From assembly GCF_030718205.1 (NCBI RefSeq), contig NZ_JAUZQF010000005.1, forward strand, positions 186,001-250,000: 64,000 nucleotides of DNA, in the 5' to 3' direction. The DNA comes from Nonomuraea turcica. GTDB taxonomy: Bacteria > Actinomycetota > Actinomycetes > Streptosporangiales > Streptosporangiaceae. Made by a program: the position numbers and the translations under genes. How positions within the stretch are numbered: the first letter of the stretch is position 1; each line of letters opens with the position of its first letter. Below are positions 7,423-16,448 of this stretch, one piece after another. Under the pieces are notes generated by a model. It saw only the letters and a list, made by a program, of their open reading frames with translations. It made no database searches and was not told where the DNA came from.

Positions 7423-8520
7423 GTGGCTTTAGCAAATGCCGGAATTCGACGGTTATTGGTGGACACGGGGGAGCCGCGGACGTGGGTGTCGCTCCGTACT
7501 GACCTCGTCACCGCGGTGCTGGGGGTGTGGTTCGGCATCGGGCTGATGATCGACGCCTGGGCGCACTCCAACCTCGACGGCGAGCTGGAGACGTTCTTCA
7601 CGCCGTGGCACGCGGCGTTCTATTCGGGATTCGCGGCCGTGTCCGGCTGGATCATCTGGCAGGTGTGGCGCAACGTGCGCGCCGGCCGGCAGGGACTGGC
7701 GGCGGTGCCCCAGGGGTATCTGGCCGGGCTGGTGGCGGTGCCCGCGTTCGCCGCCTTCGGCTTCGCCGACATGATGTGGCACACCCTCCTCGGCATCGAG
7801 ACGACCATCGACATCCTGTTCAGCCCGTCGCATCTGGGGCTGGTCACGTCGATGCTGATCATCATCACCACGCCGCTCCGCTCGGCCTGGAACGCCCCCG
7901 ACGTGGGCGCGCGGCCGACGCTCGGCCGGCTGCTGCCGGCGCTGATCGGGCTGGCGTTCGCGACCACGCTGGTGTCGTTGTTCCTGTCGTACGGCGACGC
8001 CCTGCAGTGGCGCGCCCCCCGCGTCGTCGAGGCGTTCTCCTTCCTGGACAACGGGGGTGCGGACCGGCTCGCCACGACGATCGCCCTCACCAACATCGTC
8101 CTGCTCGCGCCCGTACTGCTGCTGGTGCGCCGGTGGCGGCTGCCGTTCGGCAGCGTGACCCTCATGTACGCGCTGGCGGTGCTCATGCCGGGTGCGCAGA
8201 CGGCGTTCGACAACGTGCCGATCCTGCTGTCCGTGGTGGCCGGGGGCCTCGCCGCCGACCTGCTGATCCTCTGGCTGCGCCCGTCGGCCGGCAGGCGCTT
8301 CGCCTTCTGGGCGTTCGCCGGGTTGTCGAGCTTCGCCACGTGGTCGCTGTATCTCGGGTTCGCCTCGGCGACGGGCGGCGGGCTGCCCGGCATTCCAGAG
8401 ATGTGGACCGGCGCGCCGATCGTGGCCGGGCTGATCGGGCTGCTGCTCGGGGCGCTGTTCCTGCCCAACGCGACCGGTCAGGGCGATTTGGTCGATCCGC
8501 CCGTCGACGACAGGGCATGA
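7423..8520 (+). CDS. Multi-pass membrane protein, first gene of a predicted metal-handling operon
   Basis: The 365-residue protein starts at GTG 7423, six bases after GGGAGG. It has roughly eight to ten hydrophobic helices. Several His residues lie in or next to helices: MIDAWAHSNLD, FFTPWHAAFYSGF, DMMWHTLLGIE and LFSPSHLGLVTS. I do not recognise a named family with confidence. The stop overlaps the next start (ATGA at 8517-8520), so translation is coupled to the secreted protein that follows, which is followed by a YtkA-like protein. The His pattern and partners suggest metal binding, export or sensing in the membrane. This function is inferred. Confidence 0.7.
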   Translation: MALANAGIRRLLVDTGEPRTWVSLRTDLVTAVLGVWFGIGLMIDAWAHSNLDGELETFFTPWHAAFYSGFAAVSGWIIWQVWRNVRAGRQGLAAVPQGYLAGLVAVPAFAAFGFADMMWHTLLGIETTIDILFSPSHLGLVTSMLIIITTPLRSAWNAPDVGARPTLGRLLPALIGLAFATTLVSLFLSYGDALQWRAPRVVEAFSFLDNGGADRLATTIALTNIVLLAPVLLLVRRWRLPFGSVTLMYALAVLMPGAQTAFDNVPILLSVVAGGLAADLLILWLRPSAGRRFAFWAFAGLSSFATWSLYLGFASATGGGLPGIPEMWTGAPIVAGLIGLLLGALFLPNATGQGDLVDPPVDDRA

Positions 8521-9794
8521 TCCGGCTGCTCTGCCTGGTCGCCATACTGCTGCTGGCGTGCGCCGCGCCGGCCGCGGCGCACAACGTCTCGGCCGGCGCG
8601 GATCTGCGGATCGCCCAGACGATCGCCGGCATGGAGGTCACCGTGGTGGTCAAGGGCACCACGCGGGTGCCCGGGCCGCTGCGGATCGGCGTCATCACCT
8701 TCGAACCGGTCACCGGGCCGCCGATCGAGCTGGCGGTCCGGTCGGTGGAGGACGGCCGCACGGTGACCGGGGTGGCGCGTCCTGCCTTGCGCGATCCGCA
8801 GTACACGGCGCTCAGGGTGGAGCGGACCGGACCCCACGAGCTCACGCTGCGGGCGGGGAACGACGTCGCCGTCGTGCCGTTCCGCGTGCTCGTGGAGCGC
8901 GGGTCAGGCGCGGAGTTCCTGATCTACGGCGGGTTCTTCGTGGCGGGGCTGCTGCTGGTGGGCGGCCTGCTCACCGGGGCTCTGTCCCGGCCGGGCCGCG
9001 CCATGGCGGTATCGGGTGGCGCGGCCGTGGGGGTGACGGTCGCGGTCATGGCCATCGTGTTCGAGCCGATGCTGCCTGCCGGGCCGCCGGACGGCGCCGC
9101 GCCCGCGGTCGCCTCACAGGCGGGCGGGCGCCCGTTCGTGCAGGGGCGGGTGCGGACGGTCCCGGCGCGGCCGGCCCCGGGCGAGGAGTTCACCGTACGG
9201 GTGGATCTCGTCGACGGATCCACCGGGCGGCCCGTGGACGATCTCGCGGTCCATCACGAGGCGCTCGCCCACGTGGTCGTCACCAGCGAGGACGGGCGGT
9301 TCTTCCGGCACGTGCACCCGCTGCGCACGGCGCCGGGACGGCTGGAGGTCAGGCTGCGGGCAGACCGGCCCGGCGCCTACCTGACGCATGTCGAGCTGGA
9401 GCGGGAGGACTCCGGCGGACAGCTGCTCACCGGACGGTTCAGCATCGGTGGCGAGGAGGACACGGACCCCGGAGGCGGCTCCGACGGCGGTGAGCCCGCC
9501 GCGCCGCCGCGGACGCAGCCCGCCGTTCCTGTCGCGGGCCGACCGACGACGGTCGAGCTCGACACGACAGGACCCGTGCGGCCGTGGCTCGGCATGAGCG
9601 GGCATCTGATCATCCGCAGCCGGGACGGCGACTTCCTCGGCCACGTGCACGAGATGGGCTCCGGCGGTTCCCGGCTGCACTTCACCTTCAGCTTTCCGGA
9701 GCCTGGACGGTATCTCGCCTGGGCCCAGTACGCCCTGGCCGACCGCATCGTGACCGTGCCGTTCACCGTGGACGTCGCGGAGGCCGCCCGATGA
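8517..9794 (+). CDS. Exported, membrane-anchored, His-rich protein with YtkA-like features
   Basis: The 425-residue protein begins with signal sequence MIRLLCLVAILLLACAAPAA, ending AAAH. An extracytoplasmic beta domain follows, then two hydrophobic helices around residues 138-185 (LIYGGFFVAGLLLVGGLLTG and VGVTVAVMAIVFEPML). The C-terminal half has two similar modules, each with a His motif: HHEALAHVVV...FFRHVHPL and GMSGHLIIRS...FLGHVHEMG. Such H-x-H loops occur in proteins annotated as copper or heavy-metal binding. Both ends overlap neighbours by four bases, so the three genes form one translational unit. Metal binding is inferred from the motifs. Confidence 0.7.
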   Translation: MIRLLCLVAILLLACAAPAAAHNVSAGADLRIAQTIAGMEVTVVVKGTTRVPGPLRIGVITFEPVTGPPIELAVRSVEDGRTVTGVARPALRDPQYTALRVERTGPHELTLRAGNDVAVVPFRVLVERGSGAEFLIYGGFFVAGLLLVGGLLTGALSRPGRAMAVSGGAAVGVTVAVMAIVFEPMLPAGPPDGAAPAVASQAGGRPFVQGRVRTVPARPAPGEEFTVRVDLVDGSTGRPVDDLAVHHEALAHVVVTSEDGRFFRHVHPLRTAPGRLEVRLRADRPGAYLTHVELEREDSGGQLLTGRFSIGGEEDTDPGGGSDGGEPAAPPRTQPAVPVAGRPTTVELDTTGPVRPWLGMSGHLIIRSRDGDFLGHVHEMGSGGSRLHFTFSFPEPGRYLAWAQYALADRIVTVPFTVDVAEAAR

Positions 9795-10177
9795 AGCGGA
9801 TCCTGATCGCCGTCGCCCTCGTCGTCGCGGCGGCCGTGATCTTCATCGTGGGCCGGAGCCTGGGGGCCGAGCCGCTCCGCGTGAGCAGCACGGGCTCCCG
9901 CTACGCCGTCACCGTCGTCGTCGACGAGCCGACGACGGGCCGCGTCCCGGTCGAGGTGCGGGTGGCCTCGGGCGATCCGGACGCCGTGGCCGTGTCCGCG
10001 GTGATGCCCGGCATGGGGCACGCCACCCCCGAGCTCACCGCCCGGGAGACGGCGCCCGGCCGTTTCGTGGCCGAGGGTGAGCTGTTCCCCATGTCCGGAG
10101 CCTGGGAGGTGTCGATACGGCTGGACGGGCCCGCGGGCGCGGAGACGCTCGTCGTCAACGCACTGATCACCGGATAG
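9791..10177 (+). CDS. YtkA-like (FixH/copper-associated) secreted or membrane-anchored protein
   Basis: This 128-residue protein has one N-terminal helix (ILIAVALVVAAAVIFIVG) and a single beta-sandwich domain. The segment SAVMPGMGHATPEL followed by GELFPMSGAWEVSI is the YtkA-like signature: a Met/His loop likely to bind copper, then a PMSGxWEV strand. It starts inside the end of the previous gene (ATGA at 9791-9794). It probably acts on the outer face of the membrane with the two preceding products. Confidence 0.75.
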   Translation: MKRILIAVALVVAAAVIFIVGRSLGAEPLRVSSTGSRYAVTVVVDEPTTGRVPVEVRVASGDPDAVAVSAVMPGMGHATPELTARETAPGRFVAEGELFPMSGAWEVSIRLDGPAGAETLVVNALITG

Positions 10178-10238
10178 CGGGGCCCGATGCTTCGCAAACC
10201 ACTTAAGCGTGCAATACCGCGGGCAGAGCCCCGCTATC
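10173..10238. repeat. Perfect 11-base inverted repeat at the end of the metal operon
   Basis: GATAGCGGGGC (10173-10183), which includes the stop codon of the YtkA-like gene, is matched by GCCCCGCTATC (10228-10238) just before the next gene. The 44-base loop is long for a terminator, but the stem is perfect. It may end transcription of the operon or act as an operator pair for the gene at 10249. Confidence 0.5.
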
Positions 10239-10248
10239 GTGCTCAGCT

Positions 10249-10872
10249 ATGACCTACGGCCCCCACCAGCCACCGTTGAACGCCCCGCCTCCCGTGGTGA
10301 TCGACGTCGGTCGCGACGCCAAGGTGAAGGCGCTGATCGGCGGCTCGGTCGCGGGCGTCATCGGGGTCATGACGCTTTACTGGGCGGCCACCGGCCAGGT
10401 GACGGGCGGCGCGGACGGCGCACCGGCCGGCGTGGTCTTTGGGCTGATCTTCCTCGCCATCGGCCTGCTGCCGATCGCCGCCTGGCGCAGGCTGAGCCGC
10501 CCCCGCCGGCTGGTCTTCGACGGCTCCGGCGTGCGCTGGGACGACCCGCGGGGCAAGCCGTGGGCGGTGGCGTGGGGCGAGCTGTCCGGGGTGGGCATCT
10601 CACGCACCAAGCAGGTCCGCACCCAGCCGGCCGACTACATCCTGCGCAGGATCATGGTCCGGCTCGACCTCTTCCCCGCCGACCTGGGCTTCCGGGCGCG
10701 TCACCCGGACATGGAGCACTTGTGGGAGTTCCACACGGTCAAGAACGGCTACCGGCTCCCCCTCGGCTCGAACCCCAAGTACATCCCGGTCATCGAGCAG
10801 GCGATGCGGCAGTTCCGCCCGGCGGCATACCTGGGAGTCCGTGATGAGGGGCTTATCGTGGGCCTGGTCTGA
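10249..10872 (+). CDS. Hypothetical membrane protein with two transmembrane helices and a PH-like tail
   Basis: The 207-residue protein has a Pro-rich N-terminus and two helices (about 29-50 and 60-83). A hydrophilic domain follows (RLVFDGSGVRWDDPRGKPW, AVAWGELSGVGISRT), resembling the PH-like domain of many actinobacterial membrane proteins. No good ribosome site precedes ATG 10249; TATCGT lies about 15 bases upstream, so the mRNA may be short-leadered. No function can be assigned. Confidence 0.65.
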   Translation: MTYGPHQPPLNAPPPVVIDVGRDAKVKALIGGSVAGVIGVMTLYWAATGQVTGGADGAPAGVVFGLIFLAIGLLPIAAWRRLSRPRRLVFDGSGVRWDDPRGKPWAVAWGELSGVGISRTKQVRTQPADYILRRIMVRLDLFPADLGFRARHPDMEHLWEFHTVKNGYRLPLGSNPKYIPVIEQAMRQFRPAAYLGVRDEGLIVGLV

Positions 10873-10937
10873 CCTCCACCCACCTGGCCGATTTCGATAG
10901 ATTCGTCCGGGACGATCACCGTGACCGGAGGAGCCTT

Positions 10938-12953
10938 GTGACCATTCCTGAGCTGACCGACGTGCATCCGGCGTGGCTGCCGCCGGAGGCGTTCCGTGCG
11001 ATCGGCTCGCGCCGGGCCCTCGTGCTCGGCGACGGCGCGCTCACCGGGACCGTGCACGATGAGGTCGCGGCGGCCTGCGCCCGGTACGGCGGCAGCGCCG
11101 AGCGGGCCGGTGACGGCCCCTTCGACCTCGTGCTCGCGCTCACCACGGCCGGCCCGTTGCCGCCGGTCGCGGCGGCGATCGCGGCCGAGGCCGGGCCGAT
11201 CGGCGAGGAGGGTTACGTGCTCGCCCGCCGCGACAGCGTCACGGCGGTGCTCGCGAGCGACCCGGCCGGCCTGCTCTACGGCCTGTTCCACCTGGTCAGG
11301 CTCGGCGAGCCGGCTTTCGGGGCGGCGCGGCCGGTGGAGCGGCACGAGCCGGCGATGCGGCGGCGCATGCTCGACCACTGGGACAACATCGACGTGCACC
11401 CGGTGATGGGCCAGGTCGAGCGCGGCTACGCGGGCGGCTCGATCTTCTGGCGGGACGGCGTCCTGCGCGAGGACCTGACGAGGGTGCGGACCTACGGCCG
11501 GCTGCTGGCCGCGTGCGGGATCAACGCGGTCGCGATCAACAACGTGAACGTGCACGCCACGGAGGCCCACCTGCTGACCGACCGGCTCGGCGAGGTCGCC
11601 GCGATCGCGGCCGAGCTGCGCCCGTACGGAATCCGGGTGCACGTGTCGGTCAACTTCGCCTCCCCCATGGCACTCGGCGGCCTGCCGACCGCCGATCCGC
11701 TCGACGAGGACGTGCGACGGTGGTGGGCGGCGACCACCGCGCGGGTGTATGAGACGATCCCCGATTTCGGCGGCTACGTGGTGAAGGCGGACTCCGAGGG
11801 CCAGCCGGGCCCGTTCGCGTACGGGCGCAGCCACGCCGACGGTGCCAACCTGCTGGCCGGCGCGCTGGCCCCGCACGGCGGGGTCGTGCACTGGCGAGCG
11901 TTCGTCTACAACCATCGGCAGGACTGGCGCGACCGGTCCACCGACCGCGCCCGCGCCGCCTATGACCACTTCGCCCCGCTCGACGGGAGCTTCCGCGACA
12001 ACGCGATCCTCCAGGTGAAGTACGGTCCCATGGACTTCCAGCCGCGCGAGCCGGTGTCACCGATGATCGCCGCCATGCCCGAGACGCGGCTGGCAGTGGA
12101 GTTCCAGGTGACGCAGGAGTACACCGGCCAGCAGAAGCATGTCTGCTACCTGGCCCCGTTGTGGCGCGAGCTGCTCGACTTCCGGCCGTGGGGCCGCGAC
12201 GGCCGCAACGTGGCCGACGTCGCCACCGAGCTCGTCGCGGTCTCCAACGTGGGCGACGACGCATATTGGACCGGCCACCCGCTCGCCCAGGCCAACCTGT
12301 ACGCGTTCGGCCGCCTGGCCTGGGACCCACGCCTCGCCCCTGACACCGTCCTCGACGAGTGGATCGACCTCACGTTCGCCCCCGCCGCCGAGCCGCTGCG
12401 GCGCACGCTGCACACGATCATGGACGGCTCCTGGCGGACCTACGAGCGGTACACGGCCCCGCTCGGCGTCGGCTTCATGGTCAGGCCGGGCCATCACTAC
12501 GGGCCGGACGTGGACGGCTACGAGTACACGCCATGGGGGACGTACCACTTCGCCGACCGCGACGGCGTCGGCGTGGACCGCACGCGGGCCACCGGCACCG
12601 GCTACACCGGCCAGTATCCGCAGCCGTGGTCGGACGTCTACGAGTCCCTCGAGCAGTGCCCGGACGAGCTGCTGCTGTTCTTCCACCACGTGCCGTACGG
12701 GCATGTGCTGCGCGGCGGCGCGACGGTCATCCAGCACATCTACGACACCCACTTCGCCGGAGCCGACGAGGTGGCCGAGATGCGCACGCACTGGGACAAG
12801 GTGGAAGGGCTGGCCGACCCGGCGCTGCACAGCCGGGTGCAGGAGCTGCTCGACGAGCAGCTCCGCTGCGCGCAGGAGTGGCGTGACCAGGTCAACGCCT
12901 ACTTCTTCCGCAAGTCGGGGGTGCCGGACGCGCACGGCCGGCGGATCCCCTAG
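10938..12953 (+). CDS. aguA: GH67 alpha-glucuronidase
   Basis: The 671-residue enzyme removes 4-O-methyl-glucuronic acid from xylo-oligosaccharides. The family motifs are clear: DNIDVHPVMGQVERGYAGGS, VVKADSEGQPGPFAYGRSHA, WRAFVYNHRQDWRDRSTDRA, GPMDFQPREPVSP and VEFQVTQEYTGQQKHVCYLA. By family numbering Glu287 is the general acid, and Asp366 and Glu394 form the base pair; all are present. There is no signal peptide, so it acts in the cytoplasm on imported oligosaccharides. GTG 10938 follows CCGGAGGAGCCTT. The stop overlaps the convergent DUF624 stop by four bases. It fits the adjacent oligosaccharide transporter and xylosidase genes. Confidence 0.95.
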   Translation: MTIPELTDVHPAWLPPEAFRAIGSRRALVLGDGALTGTVHDEVAAACARYGGSAERAGDGPFDLVLALTTAGPLPPVAAAIAAEAGPIGEEGYVLARRDSVTAVLASDPAGLLYGLFHLVRLGEPAFGAARPVERHEPAMRRRMLDHWDNIDVHPVMGQVERGYAGGSIFWRDGVLREDLTRVRTYGRLLAACGINAVAINNVNVHATEAHLLTDRLGEVAAIAAELRPYGIRVHVSVNFASPMALGGLPTADPLDEDVRRWWAATTARVYETIPDFGGYVVKADSEGQPGPFAYGRSHADGANLLAGALAPHGGVVHWRAFVYNHRQDWRDRSTDRARAAYDHFAPLDGSFRDNAILQVKYGPMDFQPREPVSPMIAAMPETRLAVEFQVTQEYTGQQKHVCYLAPLWRELLDFRPWGRDGRNVADVATELVAVSNVGDDAYWTGHPLAQANLYAFGRLAWDPRLAPDTVLDEWIDLTFAPAAEPLRRTLHTIMDGSWRTYERYTAPLGVGFMVRPGHHYGPDVDGYEYTPWGTYHFADRDGVGVDRTRATGTGYTGQYPQPWSDVYESLEQCPDELLLFFHHVPYGHVLRGGATVIQHIYDTHFAGADEVAEMRTHWDKVEGLADPALHSRVQELLDEQLRCAQEWRDQVNAYFFRKSGVPDAHGRRIP

Positions 12954-13636
12954 GCGGTGAACTCCTCCTGGACCTCGGCGATCATCGTCCGGCTGTTCCA
13001 CAGCAGCGCCGCCGCGAACGCCGAGGCCAGGACGGCCGCCGCCAGCTCGGTGGCGATCACGGTGACGCCGGCCGCCACGACCAACAGGGACACGTTGCTC
13101 AGGGTCGCCTTGGGGAAGCGCATGAGGAAGTAAGCGGCCAGCCGGGCCACGTCCACGGCCCGGAACGCGAACAACGAGGTGATCACCAGCGCGTTGGCGG
13201 CCCAGAGCATGGCCGCCACCGCGACCAGCACCAGCAGCACCGCCCACCACCCCGGAACCCCGGCGGCGGCGAAGTTCGCGAAGTTGGTCCCGATGATGGC
13301 CAGCACCGCCAGCCACGGGACCCAGATCTTCAGCACCCCGCGCACGTTGGCCTTGTAGCCGCGCCAGAACGCCGCCGCCGGGTGCAGGTCCGCCAGGTCC
13401 CGGCTGCGGTGGCGCACCGCGTAGAGCGCGGCCGACAACGCGGGACCGAGGGGCAGCGCGCAGAGCGCCGCCAGCGGCACGTTGCTGCCGTCCTGGCCGA
13501 GCAGGGGCAGCGCGAGGAGCCCTGGCACGGCCGCGAGCAGGAACATGCCCTCGACCACCAGCAGGGTGTAGATCAGCGCGGCGGCCCGCGAGAGCGGTCC
13601 TTCGCCGAACCGTCGCACGGCCGTCACCTCGCTCAT
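12950..13636 (-). CDS. DUF624 (YesL-type) membrane protein
   Basis: The 228-residue protein has about five to six transmembrane helices and the DUF624 pattern, including the Phe-Trp-Arg-Gly-Tyr segment FWRGYKANVRGVLKIWVPW. Such genes usually sit beside LplA/YtcQ-type sugar ABC transporters and hydrolases, as here; an accessory transport role is suspected but unproven. ATG 13636 follows AGGAGG and overlaps the stop of the upstream hydrolase remnant (ATGA), so it was once translationally coupled to it. Confidence 0.85.
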   Translation of the reverse strand: MSEVTAVRRFGEGPLSRAAALIYTLLVVEGMFLLAAVPGLLALPLLGQDGSNVPLAALCALPLGPALSAALYAVRHRSRDLADLHPAAAFWRGYKANVRGVLKIWVPWLAVLAIIGTNFANFAAAGVPGWWAVLLVLVAVAAMLWAANALVITSLFAFRAVDVARLAAYFLMRFPKATLSNVSLLVVAAGVTVIATELAAAVLASAFAAALLWNSRTMIAEVQEEFTA

Positions 13637-13908
13637 AGAACCTCCTGCCCCAAGAGCCGCCTGTCGTCCCACCACGGCGGCGTCTCGTCCACCACCGGCG
13701 TCAGCTCGACCAGGGTGACCTCGTGGCGGCCGAGCGTGAGATCGACATCCACCCTACCGCCGGCGACCGGCAGGCCCCGGTGGCCGCGGACCGGCTCGGC
13801 GGCCTCCCGCAGCGCGTCGAGCTCCCTGGGCCGGGGCCATGACCGTACGCGATGGGGATCGACAGCCGCACGACGTGCCCGTCGACGGGAGCCGCGCCGG
13901 TCAGCGAT
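13633..13908 (-). pseudogene. C-terminal remnant of a glycoside hydrolase, frameshifted
   Basis: Two minus-strand frames join to give a plausible C-terminus: VDGHVVRLSIPIAYGHG near 13850-13900, then in the next frame ELDALREAAEPVRGHRGLPV and ending in PVVDETPPWWDDRRLLGQEVL at 13633. The rest of the gene is missing; the solute-binding protein gene ends at 13908. The stop overlaps the DUF624 start in the manner of an operon gene. I infer a deleted hydrolase that once lay between the binding protein and DUF624. The GH family cannot be named. Confidence 0.55.
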
Positions 13909-15542
13909 CAGCCGTGTTCCTTCTTGAACCGCTCGTAGGCGGTGTTGACGAGGTTTATGTAGGCGGTCATGTTCTTGCCCTCGAGCTCCTTGACGTAGGC
14001 GTCCCACTCGCTGAGGTCGCGCTCGCCGAGGATGAACTTGAGCGTCTGCTGGGTGACGAAGTCCTTCAGCGGCGTCTCCCACAGCGTGGCCTGCTCGCGC
14101 TCCACGTCGTTGAACGGGCGCGGCGGATCCACCGGCCAGAGCTTCCTGGCGTTCATCACATTCTGGAACTCCAGCTCCTCCTCGGAGAAGGTGGACTGCA
14201 CGAGCTTGAGGGGGCCGCCGTAGGCGAACACGCCGTTGGAGAAGCCGAAGTCCTTCTGCAGGTGCTTGGGGGCGCCGGCGTTGAGCCCGAGGAAGTCGAC
14301 GTCCTTGGCCAGCGTGAACTTGCCGGAGGCCTCCTTGGTGTACGTCGTGCCCTCGACGCCCCACTTGGCGAACTCCTGGCCCTGGTCGGAGTACCACAGC
14401 CAGTCGACGAACTGCATCATGGCGACGAAGTTCTTGTTCTCCAGTGCCTTCTTGGAGATCATGACGCCGTTCTCGAGCCGCGTCTGGATCTTGTACTCCC
14501 CGACCGGTCCCATGGGCACCGGAATCTTGACGATCTTGGCGTCGGGGACGAGCTTGGTGAGCGTCGGCCGGTAGTCGTTGACCATCGACTGCGCGTTGGT
14601 GCTGATGACGAAGGACTTGCCGGAGTTGAACTTCTGCTTGGCCTGCTCGTCCTGCTGCGTGAAGCTCTCCGGGTCGAGCAGCTTCTCATCCACCAGCTTC
14701 CGCAGATACTCGATCATCTGCTTGTACTGCGGCATGGCGCCGGTGTAGGCGAACTTGCCGGCGGCGGAGTCCCAGGTCGCGTGCTGGTACTCCCAGCCGC
14801 CCTTGGCGCCGTAGGCCTGGGCGACGAGCTTGAGCAGGTTGCCGCCCGGCGTGGGCACGCCCCACCGGTCGGTCATGGGGTATTGGTCGGGGTATTCCTT
14901 CTTCAGCGCCTTGAGCACGGTGTAGAGCTCGTCCCAGGTCGTCGGGATCTCCAGGCCGTGCTTTTCCAGGATGTCGGTCCTGACCGCCAGGGAGTAGTCC
15001 ACCCAAGGGCTCTCATGGATGCCGGGCAGCAGATAGAACTTGCCGTCGGCCTGCCGGAGCGTGTTCAGCTCCGGCTCGAGCTGCCACTTGGCGATCTTTT
15101 CCTTGAAGTTCGGCATCAGGTCGAGGTAGTCACTGACCGGCAGGATGGCGCCGGAGGCGACGAACGCCTCTTCGGACGGGTGGTAGGTCTTCGGGATGAT
15201 GAGCGGGGCCTGCCCGGAGCCGACCAGCAGGCCGCGCTTCTTCTCGTAGTCGCTGAGCGGCACCTCCACCGGCTTGAGCGTCACGTTGGTCCGCTTGGTG
15301 AGCTCCTGCCAGAGCAGCCAGTCGCTCTTGAGCGGGTAGAACGGGTTGTTGAGGTGAAGGATGTCGAACGTGACCGCCTCGGTGGCCTTGAACTGCTGGC
15401 CGGCGGCGTAGCCGGCCATCGCGCCCGCCTTGTTCGCCGAGTCGGCGGCCTTCTTCGGGGCCTCGTCCCCGCCACAACCGGTGACGACGAAGGTGAGCGC
15501 ACCCAGCCCGATGAGTGCCTGCCGGCGGGAGATGTGCTGCAT
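13908..15542 (-). CDS. LplA-type sugar ABC transporter substrate-binding lipoprotein
   Basis: The 544-residue protein starts at ATG 15542. Its signal has a twin-Arg-like ISRRQALIG and a lipobox VVTGC with Cys23 as the lipid anchor. The rest matches long family-1 binding proteins of the LplA/YtcQ type (LHLNNPFYPLKSDWLLWQEL; VRTDILEKHGLEIPTTWDEL; LWYSDQGQEFAKWGVEGTTY). It sits outside the membrane and delivers an oligosaccharide to the two permeases encoded just upstream. No ATPase gene is present, so a shared MsiK-type ATPase is likely. The substrate is probably a xylo-oligosaccharide, judged from the GH3, GH43 and GH67 neighbours. Confidence 0.9.
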   Translation of the reverse strand: MQHISRRQALIGLGALTFVVTGCGGDEAPKKAADSANKAGAMAGYAAGQQFKATEAVTFDILHLNNPFYPLKSDWLLWQELTKRTNVTLKPVEVPLSDYEKKRGLLVGSGQAPLIIPKTYHPSEEAFVASGAILPVSDYLDLMPNFKEKIAKWQLEPELNTLRQADGKFYLLPGIHESPWVDYSLAVRTDILEKHGLEIPTTWDELYTVLKALKKEYPDQYPMTDRWGVPTPGGNLLKLVAQAYGAKGGWEYQHATWDSAAGKFAYTGAMPQYKQMIEYLRKLVDEKLLDPESFTQQDEQAKQKFNSGKSFVISTNAQSMVNDYRPTLTKLVPDAKIVKIPVPMGPVGEYKIQTRLENGVMISKKALENKNFVAMMQFVDWLWYSDQGQEFAKWGVEGTTYTKEASGKFTLAKDVDFLGLNAGAPKHLQKDFGFSNGVFAYGGPLKLVQSTFSEEELEFQNVMNARKLWPVDPPRPFNDVEREQATLWETPLKDFVTQQTLKFILGERDLSEWDAYVKELEGKNMTAYINLVNTAYERFKKEHG

Positions 15543-15569
15543 GGGGGGTTCCTTTCGGTTGATCATCGG

Positions 15570-16448
15570 CTAGCCCTTGACCGCGCCGAGCATGACTCCG
15601 GAGACGAAGTACCGCTGGACGAAGGGGTAGACCGCAAGGATGGGGAGGACGGTGAGCATGATCGTGACCGCCTGGATGTTGGCCGCGGCCGCCGACACCT
15701 CGGACATCACGGCGCCGGCGGACTCGGCGCCGGTGGCCCCTGCGATGAGGTTGCGCAGGTAGATGGTCACCGGGAACAAGTCCTGCTCGTTCAGGTACAG
15801 GAAGGCCGTGAACCACGAGTTCCAGAACGAGACGGCGTAGAACAGCACCATCGTGGCGATGACCGCTTTCGACAGCGGCAACACGATCCGCCACAGGATG
15901 CCGTAGGTGTTGAGGCCGTCGATGGCGGCGGCCTCCTCCAGGTCCTTCGGCAGTCCTTCGAAGAACGCCTTCATGACCAGGAGGTTGAACACGCTGATGG
16001 CGTTGGGCAGGACGATGGCCCAGATGGAGTTCGTCAGCCCCAGGCTGTTGACCAGCACGTACTGGGGGATCAGGCCACCGGAGAAGATCATGGTGAAGAT
16101 GGCGATCCAGACCAGCACCGTGCGGCCCTTGAGGTGTTTCTTCGACAGCACGTACGCGTAGCAGGTGGTCAGCAGCATCGCGATGGCCGTGGCGACGACG
16201 GTGTACACCACGGTGTTGCGGTAGTTCGTCCAGAACATCGGGTCCGAGATCACGAGCTCGTACGTCTTGACGTTGAACCCACGCGGGAAGAAGTTGACCT
16301 GCCCGGAGACGATGTACCGCTCGTCGCTGAACGAGCGCGCGATGATGTTGACGAAGGGATACAGCGTCACGATCACGACGCCGGTCAGGATGACGGCGTT
16401 GATCCTCTGGAAGAGGCGGTAGCCCCGGCTCTTGACGGTCGTCACCAC
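15570..16448 (-). CDS. Sugar ABC transporter permease, LplC/YtcP type
   Basis: The 292-residue permease has six helices and the EAA loop DLEEAAAIDGLNTYGILWRI. It ends QRYFVSGVMLGAVKG, typical of this subfamily. Two GTG codons lie in tandem at 16448 and 16445; either could start it, and both lie inside the end of the first permease gene. It pairs with the permease at 16442-17422. Confidence 0.9.
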   Translation of the reverse strand: MVTTVKSRGYRLFQRINAVILTGVVIVTLYPFVNIIARSFSDERYIVSGQVNFFPRGFNVKTYELVISDPMFWTNYRNTVVYTVVATAIAMLLTTCYAYVLSKKHLKGRTVLVWIAIFTMIFSGGLIPQYVLVNSLGLTNSIWAIVLPNAISVFNLLVMKAFFEGLPKDLEEAAAIDGLNTYGILWRIVLPLSKAVIATMVLFYAVSFWNSWFTAFLYLNEQDLFPVTIYLRNLIAGATGAESAGAVMSEVSAAAANIQAVTIMLTVLPILAVYPFVQRYFVSGVMLGAVKG

